This document shows positions 51,628 through 62,681 of a DNA stretch of 64,000 nucleotides, one piece after another (the first letter of the stretch is position 1; each line of letters opens with the position of its first letter). The stretch covers positions 5,952,001-6,016,000 of the forward strand of contig JAKNDB010000109.1 in assembly GCA_024305405.1 (NCBI GenBank), written 5' to 3'. The notes under the pieces were generated by a model. That model did no database searches. It was given only the letters and a program-made list of their open reading frames with translations, and was not told the DNA's origin. A program made the translations under genes and the position numbers. This DNA comes from Dirofilaria immitis. Taxonomy: Eukaryota > Nematoda > Chromadorea > Rhabditida > Onchocercidae.

Positions 51628-54600
51628 TGGAGAAACGGTGGGTGACGGATTTGGAAAATCAGAATATTGATGGTTCTAGAAGGCTGCGACATCTGTTAAT
51701 GACATGTGCGGATCCTATTGAAACGATCAAAAATTTCCAGGAACGAAATAGTATTAAGGTTTATGTAGATGTTGCACCATTCCAATGCAGTGCTTTATTG
51801 AGGGTGTTCTTGGTTTTTTTTTACTAATAACTATTAATATGAACTCATTGATGCATAAAATTTGAGTAGCAACTGTCATTATCATTATTTTCTGCTACAT
51901 GTTGCAAGCCTTTTATATGGATTTTTGCGGTCATTTCATTAGGGATTGCTCGACAACGATAAATGTTCTGTTAGAAAGAAGAACAGTTCATGGTATCTCT
52001 CGAAGAGAGATGACATATTATAGCTTGCCTGCAGAATTTTCAGTAATCATTGTTTTGCTATTGACTTGAACTGCAGTTTGACAATTTGTCAGTAAAAAAG
52101 TGACATATCTCTCATAAAATTAATGAAGCTGTCTTTAGGCTAGCTGTTGTGATCCCTAACTTAGAATTTATTATTTATAAGAATTTTTAGTATTGTTGAT
52201 ACCATTTCACAGTAGTTTTTCAGTTACCAGCATTAAATCCAGCATTGCGGTTGCTCGATTTGCATAATATTCGCAGAACAGAATTCCATGAAGAAGTACG
52301 TTGCTTTGTTTTGGGATGTAGCATTCATATTTTGCATGCGTGGTAATTTGATGCATTTCTCATTGTTTTGACATTGGATGATTTGTAGGCGGCGAATGAT
52401 ATATCAGACTTGCTGCTTGCGAAAATCAAGGATTTAGGTTCTACAGGGACTATAGAATCAGTGCAGTTATTAGAAAAACAACTGGAAAAGAGTTTCAAAT
52501 TGTATCGAGTTCCCAGCATTCGCCCTTTTGTATTAGAAACATTGAGACAGCTACCAAAAGCTCCAGATAGGTAAATATTAATTATTAGCATTCTTAATGA
52601 TACCAAAACTTGCTGAAAAAAGCGGCTCTTATAGGTATAAGGATATTTTGACTTTGTCATTCACTTTCTGCTGTTTCGATATTTTGACTTTGTCATTCAC
52701 TTTCTGCTGTTTCTTCTAAGAGTATATTATGAGCGAACAAAAAATATTATCATTCGGTGTAAGTATAAAATCTGGCTGAAGTTGCATGATATAATTTGCG
52801 AAGAGTAGTCACTGTACCTAAAAACTTTTACATTCCATTATTCTTTATCTTCCTCTAGAAAAACTCGTGAGTTTTTTCCTGGAATACATGCAATTTCTTG
52901 CTCACAACTTTAGAATATAGCCAGTGTTTGACATTTCCAAAGGAGACGCCCCAAATTGAGATTATAAAAAAGTCAAGGCGAAATGTGTCCTTTATTTTGC
53001 ATATTTCTTCTAGATATAAGATATGCTTCTAAACAACTTTGCTTAAATATAAGTTTTCATCTTGACTAAGTTGAGTTTAATCAGATACCTAAAAGTGATT
53101 GTGACCGATCGGGAATTTTACGACAGTTGCGCGGTTACAGTACGACAACAGATTTGGCTGAAGAACGATTCATTATACATGGATGCAATAGTTCCAGTTA
53201 TAGATTCTTATATTGATGAAAAACAAAAAGTTATGCAAACAGTAGACCAATCACCAACGAATTATTTTACATGTGAGACAACCAAATCCAGACGGCAATG
53301 GCCTCAAATTTTAGGTAAATGGAATTTTTTTTGAAGCTAGAATATGAACTCAACAGTTTCTCGAGCAGTGTGTGTCTTGAAATTACAGTCTCTCACCAAT
53401 ATAATTTATAGAGCTAATGGCAATGGTTGGTCAACAGGAACTGTTGTATCGACGACTGAACAATGTTATCCGTGAACGCTTTTTAAAATCCGGTGATGCA
53501 ACATACTGTTCATTACGGATGGAACTTGTGATGTCTGCTCATGATTTGAATATTGAATCTGTAATCCGATCAGGTTATATATTATAATTTTCAGATTAAA
53601 AAATAACTGTGGAATATACTATTAGAAGTTTTTTATTAATTTCTATTTTTAGATCCATGTCATGATTTAGCATGGTGTCTAGATGCGTGTGTTAGAGATA
53701 AACATTTGGATGCGCAACAGACGAACAAACTGAAAAATATATTGGATTCAATGAAGAAAATTAAATCAGAGGTTACTCATTGTTTTCCAAGCGTTTATAG
53801 AATCGTTCATATAATTTCATATTGTTTTTGTAATCCATTAGATCTTCTTGTAATCCATTAGATCTAATCTTGCTTAGCTTTTATGAAAGAATCTGATGAT
53901 ATCATTCTTTAAAATTTTGACTTTATCAATTTGTTGGTCAAAGTTGAGTATTTGAATTCGAACTTTTAACCCAATAACAAATAAAAAATTTTTCTTTCTT
54001 GCTTGGAAGTTTCAGAAACATGTCCCAATTCAGTTTTAGGAGTATTCCTTGGTGCTATAATATTTTATGTATATCATATTAACTCTTAAACATTTTAATT
54101 AATTTTTGTGTTCTCAGATAATTGGCGATCTCGCAATGATTGCTGGTGATGCGCATGTTATACATTTCTTGTGCTCAATGGCAGTTAAAGTATTGCGCGA
54201 TTCAGCTTTGCATGCCACTGGTCATTTGCCAAGAGAATTGATTCCCTTGCAACTTCTTTTAAGGTTTTTTTGAATAGATTTTGAATATCTCCACTGAAAT
54301 TTAAATTACGTAAGTTTAGTACTTCCAGGTTGTTATCATTTGGAGCTTCTGCACACAGCGTTTTGTCAACTAACGATGTGACTGTCTTACAGAATGTTGA
54401 TACTCTTGTTTTCACTAAATTTCTGGCTTCTTTTACTACACTTATTGTAGAAGACGTTATACGATATGAACTCAATCGGGCACCAGGTAAAGAGCATGTT
54501 TTGTGAAACTTGGAACTGTGTAAGAGAGCCAGCTATATATTGAAGTTCTCAAATTATTAAACCTGTGTGAAAAATGCCTAAAAATTGAAAAAGGCTATCT

Positions 54601-55698
54601 TGAACATTGACTTGATTAAATTGATTCAAGTATACATTAGGCAGATTTTTTCATTATGTGTTTAAAGTTTGATCATCTTTATAGGCATAACATTTTGGAT
54701 CATTCACTAACAATATTTTGTAGATGAAATTATTGACGAAAATCCTGCAAGTGATTTTCTCTCTGATCCTTCCGAAGAGATGTTGAGTTTTTGAAGACGG
54801 ATGTGACATGTGCGTTGCTCTGGATTCATTATTTTCTGGATGTTCTTCCAAGCAAGCGCCGTGTTTCAGATTTACCAGGCATTATGCGTTATTTGAAAGC
54901 ATTACCTCGCTTAAAATACAAAGTACGAAATTCCGAGCGGAATAGTTTTGTTACCACTTAAGAATGTACTCGGAATTTTCAATAGTTGTTTTAGATTGCC
55001 TTTTGTGATCCATGGATACATCTGGTAATTCACCGGTTGCTGCAGTCAACACCCTTTGACCATCTTTTATCAACTGAGCAAGTATCATGTTTCATTATAG
55101 AAGAATATCTATTGAAAGGATTGGACGTAAGTATTTCTGCATGAATTCTCGGTTTAAGAACAGTTAACATTTACTGATTATCTTTCGTTCTTTTTTCCAA
55201 TCAGGTTTCTGGAATAGCTCTTTTGTATTCCGAATAAATTAATATCAATTTTCTAGCGTTACCCTGGTGTGAAATATCATCTTCTACGCATTCTTCATTT
55301 ATTATGGTCTTCTATAGGCGATTTTCGTTGCCGTCTTATCTTGGACAAAATTGCACCAGAGGTAGGCTGATTTATTATCTTCTCTGCATATTCTATTTGC
55401 TTACTTTTTTATAATCTTACTATAAACCCATTTACTCGTCATTTTATTACTTTCTAATATAGCTTTCATTAATTTTTTGTATAACAAAATTACCGAATAA
55501 TATTGCATATTTTTACAGAAACTTTTCGAATCAAGTGATCTTGATGTTGAGATTGACTTGAAACGTTACACTCAGGAATATCAGCGTATACGAATAAAAA
55601 TGACGGAAAAGAGCTCGTCTACGGATGGATCAATACCGAGTGCTCCGGTTACTCCTGTGCAATCTCTTTCAGACACTACACAAATCGTAAAGAAGTGA
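51628..55698 (+). CDS. nelfb: NELF-B / COBRA1, negative elongation factor subunit B (coding frame interrupted once)
   Basis: Subunit of the complex that holds RNA polymerase II in promoter-proximal pause. Start ATG 51,628; exon 1 reads RRLRHLLMTCADPIETIKNF (cf. human LKETLTNCTEPLKAIEQF). Later exons: LDLHNIRRTEFHEE (about 52,255), LEKQLEKSFKLYRVPSIRPF (about 52,475), LKVIVTDREFYDSCAVTVRQ with QIWLKNDSLYMD (about 53,090), MVGQQELLYRRLNNVIRERF (about 53,420), DPCHDLAWCLDACVRDKHLD (about 53,655), IIGDLAMIAGDAHVIHFL (about 54,119), IAFCDPWIHLVIHRLLQ (about 55,000), YPGVKYHLLRILHLLW (about 55,260). The tail is Ser/Thr-rich with stop 55,696-55,698. The conserved blocks and their order match NELF-B throughout. 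The frame breaks at a T5 run at 54,788-54,792. The 36-bp duplication at 52,642 is intronic. Confidence 0.92.
52642..52713. repeat. 36-bp perfect tandem duplication
   Basis: Two identical 36-base units, 52,642-52,677 and 52,678-52,713, starting GATATTTTGACTTTGTC. They lie in an intron of the NELF-B gene. Perfect identity implies a recent duplication; copy number may vary between individuals. Confidence 0.95.
53828..53865. repeat. 18-bp direct repeat with 2-base spacer
   Basis: TTGTAATCCATTAGATCT occurs at 53,828-53,845 and again at 53,848-53,865, in a NELF-B intron. A simple local duplication. Confidence 0.9.
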
Positions 55699-55699
55699 A

Positions 55700-56705
55700 T
55701 GTTTTTATTTTTCATTATTTGTATCATTATATCTGTATATTTATGTGACTTTTTGATCTTTTCGGAAAGATTCAAGCCGTTTCAGACATTATCATAAATT
55801 CGTAAATCGGAAATAGTGAATAAATCAATCGGTATGATTAATACTGGTCTGATGAATTATTATAAGAACCAGAGCTCGGCCAGAATCATTCCAGCTTCAC
55901 GAATCATAAAATTTCTAATCCACTATAAAATAAATTGAATTAAAATGCATGCACAAAGTTTGCTTACCAAAAATGATTTTAAGAAAACACATGTTCTACT
56001 CATCTAACGTTTAACAGTAATAGCTTCCAAACTGTAACGGTCAAATTTTACTTTTGAAATTCAGTTTATTCTACTTGTATTGCTATATGATTTGTGATAG
56101 TTATGAACTCGGATGAGAAAGCCGCAAATTACTAAGTGTTTCTGTTTATTCTTTTTGTATGTAGCAATTGGATAATGTTGAATTTTTGGTTGTTAATCTT
56201 TTCCTTGCTGCCGAATTTCCTAACGAGCTTACATTTTCACTGCATCCAAGTGATTGTCACAGTTGACTGAACAAAATGAATGTTTATAAAATCCAGTATA
56301 TTACCATATCCCTAATGTAAAGCAATTTCAATGATATCTGAAATGATTTTTATGTTATTTAAAAGGTTTGATTTTGCTAGAGTGCTTGCGTAATGTTGTC
56401 GTCGAAATTTTATGTTGAAACATTTATGCGGTTTGCAAAGTCCGTCGGTACTAAATATATTCATAAATGTTTCCTATCCAAAATCTGACAAGAGAATCCA
56501 AAGACTTGCCTGGAAGTGAACGACAGTGCACTAAAGAAAATTTGTGTTCCGGGATGGCGGGGTAGACTGCTCTTAGGTTTGTAGTTCATACTCATTTCAG
56601 TTGTTTTCATTATATGGACCGTATTAAAGTGAGACAGATGGTGGGTGATTAGTGTGTTGTTTAGTGGTTTTCTGATATTGGGATTTACCGAATAATTTGT
56701 TATAG
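55700..56705. other. Intergenic region between NELF-B and TOM1
   Basis: About 1 kb of AT-rich spacer between two plus-strand genes. No coding frame is supported. It contains the NELF-B 3' UTR and probably the TOM1 promoter or outron; spacing is too wide for a typical nematode operon pair. Confidence 0.55.
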
Positions 56706-56710
56706 CATAT

Positions 56711-56717
56711 CTTTCAG
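56711..56717 (+). other. Putative trans-splice acceptor of TOM1
   Basis: CTTTCAG 11 bases upstream of the ATG at 56,729, preceded by T-rich sequence and no coding exon. Consistent with a spliced-leader acceptor. Confidence 0.4.
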
Positions 56718-56728
56718 CTTCAGCTGCA

Positions 56729-59700
56729 ATGCAGGAACAGGTTACTAGCGCAATGGAAAGTGCGAAGGAAGCTGCGGCATCGGTCACTGAACGTGTCAGC
56801 GATTTCTTCCAGGGCAGTCCGTTTGCCACACCAATCGGACGCAAAATCGGTGACGTTATCGTGATTTTTGCAGTTTTGTGTATTACTCACGTAAATGAGC
56901 GACTTAATATGGTATTATTCGGAGAAGTACAAATAAAAGTGGAGGAGCGAGAGAACTACACCGTTAACTGAAACTGTTTGCGTTCATTGTCTTCCATGTT
57001 CTATCAATTTATTATTCTTTTGGGAAGATTTACCATAAGAAATTGTTGAAGTTAATTTTATTGTATTTTTTTTTTAAAGTTAATTTCCTTCTATCTACTT
57101 CTAGTAAATCTATGTTATTGTAGAAATGGCAACCGATGCAACTGTTTTGGCAACTGAAAACTGGGGATTAAATATGGAGATTTGTGATTTCATTAACAAC
57201 ACAGCAGAAGGGTTTGTGCTGTTTTCTCATCCTCCTATCTCCTCAAAATTTTGATGATAAGTGAAGACTAGGAGATCTACTTTTTCTGTGGGATTAGAAA
57301 TTCAGAAGACCATTCAACGATGTTGTAGGGGGCGTGATGCAATGCGCGCAATCCGTAAACGATTACATTCACAGATGTCAAAAAATAACGCTGTTGTTAT
57401 GTACACACTAACAGTGCTAGAAACGTGTGTAAAAACTGTGATATTCGATTTCACGAATTAGTTTGTCAGAAGGACTTTATAAACGAACTTGTCAGGCTTC
57501 TTGGTCCGAAGTTCGACGCACCTCAAGTAATACAAGAACATGTTCTAGGCTTAATTCAGGTTATTTACTCGATCACTCTTGATTTGTTTTGGCTATTCAT
57601 ATACAAGGTTCATTTTTGGCTATTGGTGTTATTCATAATGCTTTTATTTCGCTTTCCGTGGTGAAGTTTTATGAGGTTTTTTGCAATAATCTAGACAATA
57701 GGAAATGTCTTTGTTCATCTTGTTGCAATAGAAATTTCCAATCAGAACTACGAAGAGAATTCCAGTCATGGAATGATGTGTTTCGAGATGATCCGCGTTT
57801 GCAAGGTGTTTGTCAAATTTACGATGAATTGAAGGCGAAAGGTGTTCAGTTTCCCTTGCAGATCCTAGTTCCATGGCACCAATATTGACCCCAAAAAGAG
57901 TAGGTTTATTGTAATTTCTCATAGCTGTGTTAAGAATATTCTTTCGGAAATATTATTTTGGAAAAACACTTTTATTACGCAATAAAAATTCTTATGTTAT
58001 ATGATTTATTCTTTTTTACCCACTGTATTTATCTGTAATTATTGTTAACGAATTGAAACATTAGTCGATAGAATAAATTTTGATAATCAATTTGAATAAC
58101 TTAATATGCACTTTGTGAATTCTTTACACAAAGACATTTTTTTTGCTGTATGAGTGACTATACGCAGCTTCATTTTAGACTGTGTTTCCGATTGAGAAAT
58201 CTCCGGTTGCTATTAATGTCCTGGGAGATGCTACAAGACAGGGCATGTTGGTACGTGAAAGTATTTCTTTTAATTTAATTTTTAGATTAATGCTGTAATG
58301 TGCAAGATCATTCCGTTATACGGTCGTTTGATTTTCTAGTAAAACTTACATACAAGCCCACAGTAACGTATCGCAGAAGTCTGCTTCGGATCTTTTCTCT
58401 CTACTTTCTATCCTTTACGTACTGCTAGTATTCTGGAACCCAGCGAATAGTCGTTTATCATGCAAACATCACTAAGAGGTAACCAAAGCCTACCGGCTTC
58501 CAGTAATGAACTCATCATTTTATGCAGATGATCTTCATTGATCTCATTCCAGTGAATCGTCATTCTCGATGCGGTGGATGAAATTTATCGCGTCTTTCTA
58601 TCAGAAATTGACAGCGTTAAAACTTTCACCCTCAAGAATTACGATGTTTGAGATCTGACACATATTCAATACTTTTAACGAAGTAGATGAAAAATGCTTC
58701 ACTGAATATAGATTTTATATATATACAGTGTCCTGAAAGTGGAATTTTTGTGTGATTGAAAATCGGATAGGATTAAATTCGTTGTATAATTAATTTCCTG
58801 GTTTATTTGCCACAGTTACGATAGTTTGTATTTCTTTTTGAGGAAAGTTATCCTACGGTTGTTGGTGCTGGGGATTGATAATATTTGATGGACTTTGGAA
58901 TTGGGTTGAAAAGCACTGCTGTCTAGTACCTATCACAGCAAAGCAAAATGAAATGTATAAAACTGAAAAGATAACAATCCTTTTTATAATGGGAGTTGCT
59001 TTAGAACATATCAAACATTATATAATTTTATTTGTCAAATGAAAAGATCTTTACAAGATTCAGATATTAGACATAAGCTAGGTTATCACTCCAGAAACAT
59101 TTTGTTAATGAATTTTTGGTACTTTACTAATGAAGATAAAGCTCGGTAATCGGAGACAAAGAATAAGTAAATATTTCATTACATTAGACTTAGTGAAATT
59201 TATTTATATTCATCTTAGCGATAAATCATTTAAGAAATATTCTAATATATACTACTTTAATTGTTTAAACATATTTATGACAACAGCAATTATTTCGGTT
59301 CTTCGACGCCAGTATTGTTGCTGCTCTTAACTGCACATTCTGGCATTTTGATTCACTTTTTTCGTACATTGCATTTATAAAATTTTATTAACTTCATGAG
59401 AACTTATAAAGTGAATACATATGTAATCATGGAAGCGTAAATGAACGGATCAGCCATTAATTTATGCCATTTCTTTAGCTCATTTTGTTGTGCACCATTT
59501 CGAACGAATTTTTAATAATTTAAAATAATCCAGAAAAGATTGATTGAATCATATTTCGTAGCCGTCTTTAACCTTTGGGAATTTATTCTGCAGTTCTTTT
59601 TATTGGAAAAAAATCATTCAATTATTCATACTTCTGTATAGATGAAGCTGATGCGTAGTCGTCGAAACGTAGATAAAAATTTTTCATTATCATGGAGAAA

Positions 59701-61998
59701 CTGTAAAGAATTCGTTACTGCTGGTTGCATGTTCATTAATACAGCATTCTTCTGTTTAAAAATTTTCCACCACGTTTTGTTTAAAAATTGGCATGTACTT
59801 GGCAGCTAATTTGTACTAATGCATTTTTTTTTATAGAGCATGGTAGATAGGAGATAGGACATTATAAACAAATCTTATTTACATTGATATATGAAGATTT
59901 AATAGAAAAATTAACCGAATTGATTTTTTAAAAATGGTTAAAGTTGGAAACCTTTTATAACTGCATTTTCACTAATTTCTTTTTTTTTAGAACTTACCGA
60001 TAATTCACTGCACACCATTTTTCAGAATTCGGAGTCGTACAACTTCGTTGGTCCGTCACAGTCTGTGCAACCGACACCGGAGCAACTCGAGAAATTACGC
60101 AAAGAACTTGATGTAGTAAATTGTAACTTGAAGGTAATGTATATCAAAAGTCTGTGCATATCAGGATCTGTAAAATTCGAAATTCGTGGAATTAGAAATC
60201 CGAAATCCTCATAATTTCTGTGAGTTCTAGATATCATAATATGCAAATTTTCTTTTTAGCTTTGGTTTATTGCATTTAGTTTTCACTTGCTTTGGTGTCA
60301 CAATGAGATGAGTTTTGAATGATTTTACCTCTTCCTGGTTTTGGTGGGACAGTTTTAGTGCCGTGTAATTTATGCATTTTGCTTAAGGTTATGCGGGAAT
60401 TGTTATCTGAGATGATTCCGGGGAAAGAGGTGCCCGATGACTTACAACTGTTGGATGAATTGTATGTTGTCGTAAAAGAGATGCATGCTAGAATTCAAGA
60501 TCTTATTCGTTCTGTTCAGAATGATGAAGTCATGTGTAAGTTTCTATCCTGCAAACGAGTGCAAATTATATGCATCTTTATAAAGAAAGTAGTATTCAGT
60601 TGATTGCGAAGTACTGAAACATAAGAAATGAATTCTTTAGTCTCCATCTTAACATTCTACAGCTGTTCATAAAATGGTTGCGATTGCGATATAATGAGAC
60701 AAGCAGAGTGGGTGTTTCTGAAATCTAATAAGCTGATAATATTTTCCACATTTTAGATGAATTTTTCTACTGTGGTTAATGCATGGTAGTTTTAAAGTGT
60801 TTTCTTAAATGAGCGTTGGATATATCTGTTATAGTTGTGCTTCATATTCCAGTACAACAAATGAGAATTCATTAGGTTTGGGTGTTTTTAACTTCTGCAA
60901 TGAGAAAAAGTAAATGCTGATAACGATGCTGGCAGCAAGACCGAATACTGTTAAGTGGGTGATTGTCGGATAAAAATTTCAGACGAACTTCTCATGATGA
61001 ATGATGATTGCAATAATCTTTTCGAAAAATATGATCATCATGTGGCTAATCGTGCATGTGGTGCGAAGGAAAACGTGACTTCGGAAAACTACTTGATTGA
61101 ACCTGATGATCAGATGCTGAACCAGCAGTTTGGTGCATTGAAAACTTTTGATACTAATTTTATTTGGTAGTGTGTGTTCTTTTCTATCCTTTTTTCTAAG
61201 CTAGATAAGCTCTTGTTACTTCATTCTTTTTCGGAATTCGATGAAGATATTCATAATAGTTCAAATGGTGATGACCGAATAGTGTGATGTTGCTGATGAT
61301 CGGGTGGAATGATGTGGTGTGGAATACGGCATGTTCCAGAAACTCAACATAACCACAGCATAACGTTGCGTGATGCTGCTTGAATGCACTTGGTTCTAAC
61401 CACATGAGTGCATTTGACAGATTTTAGATCTGCATACAATCGAATTCGACCCGTCATTCTTTGGGATACGCTTGATTGATGATCCCGATGATTTCATATT
61501 TCTAAGTTCAAATGAATGGCATTGTTGCGCAAACAACTTTGTCTTTTGGAAAACGATTTAATTTAGGAATAGTGTAGTTTGCAGTATCCAAAGAAACATA
61601 AATTTATGCTGTCGAATTGTTTTCCATTTTCTTTGAAGGACCGAGACCCCCAGCGCACGGCAGCAAGTTGGTGCCAGTCAGCTGGGAATGATAACTAAAA
61701 ACGATGTTCAAGTTAGCGATAGAGAAGCAGCGGAAATGACAGAATGGTTAACAGCCCAAGAAGGTAAGAGACTGGTCTCATAGGCGGTATGCTTCCCATT
61801 ATGATTGCTAAATTTATTGATCTCTAGTAGCATATGGCCCTGGTGGGATTCTTTTGCCACATACTTTTTTGCTGTTGAATTCAGTTTGAATTGTTTTCAC
61901 TTTGAAATAAATTTTTAGGAACCTCCGTAGAATGTGAAGCGCTTCTGCAGATTCAGTCAACATCGCGGGATAAAACAAAAACTACACCTCAAACTTAA
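56729..61998 (+). CDS. tom1: TOM1-type endosomal sorting adaptor with VHS and GAT domains (coding frame interrupted twice)
   Basis: Ubiquitin-binding clathrin adaptor on endosomes. Start ATG 56,729; a nematode-specific N-terminal helix (QEQVTSAMESAKEAAASV) precedes the VHS domain: FFQGSPFATPIGRKI|EMATD, ENWGLNMEICDFINNT (about 57,160), RDAMRAIRKRL (about 57,333), YTLTVLETCVK (about 57,400), NCDIRFHELVCQKDF (about 57,435), VIQEHVLGLIQ, SWNDVFRDDPRLQGVCQIYD (about 57,770) and MAPILTPKR. Then TVFPIEKSP (about 58,180) and the GAT domain: PTPEQLEKLRKELDVVNCNL (about 60,070), VMRELLSEMIPGKEVPDDL (about 60,390), ELLMMNDDCNNLFEKYDHH (about 60,985). C-terminal exons have DREAAEMTEWLTAQE (about 61,720) and end TKTTPQT, stop 61,996-61,998. 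The frame breaks at A5 57,431-57,435 and again near 57,850-57,858. The terminus is shorter than human TOM1 and lacks a clear clathrin box. Confidence 0.9.
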
Positions 61999-61999
61999 A

Positions 62000-62680
62000 T
62001 ATATATTACGTAAGGAAATATACATAATATATACATATTTTTTTATATTGTAAGACAAAACAAAAGCGATATTTTAAGGCCTAAATATATACATTTTTTC
62101 TGAATAATGATTGTTGAAAAAATTTGTGTCAATATTACTATTCCCTTGGTACTGTTAATTTCAATTATTTTAGCGTATCGCATCCACTCATTGTATAATT
62201 TGAAAATATATCGTCAATTCATTGTCTTATGTGGTAAATTGATTGTATGTAATGGAACATATTTTATAATTTTTCAGAAAAATGTGATGGGACTTATTTT
62301 ATAATTATTTGGAAGCATAAAAATTATTTGTTTCAAGAAATTCTTGTTTATGAATAGTCGCTAATAAGAATGATTAGAAAGATAGGGAATATCTGAACAT
62401 TCCTCCTCCCTTCCTCCCCTTCCCTTACTCTCTCTCTCTCCCCTGAGTCAGCGTAGTTACGAGATTTGAGTTTTAAATCTTTGGCTAAGTGAGATATAAA
62501 TGGAGTTACGTAAGGCATAAAGTATCGGATGGAGTTCTGTAGGACGTAAAAATACGAGTAAGCTCTGCTTACAGATCAAATTTATTTAGGATAAGAGCGA
62601 TTTTTTTCTGAAGCTTGTATTTCAACGAAATGTAGTAAGATATGGAAGGAATAGCTGAAATATTCATGCGTAGTGAGCAC
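62000..62680. other. Convergent 3' intergenic region
   Basis: Separates the 3' ends of TOM1 (plus) and the VPS39-like gene (minus). Contains a pyrimidine-rich tract at about 62,400-62,443 with a (CT)n core. No gene is supported; a 65-codon plus-strand frame at 62,107-62,304 is unsupported. Confidence 0.55.
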
Positions 62681-62681
62681 T

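Noticed and set aside
62399..62443. Pyrimidine-rich (CT)n tract as a regulatory element
   Set aside because: Simple low-complexity sequence between two gene 3' ends, with nothing to tie it to a function.
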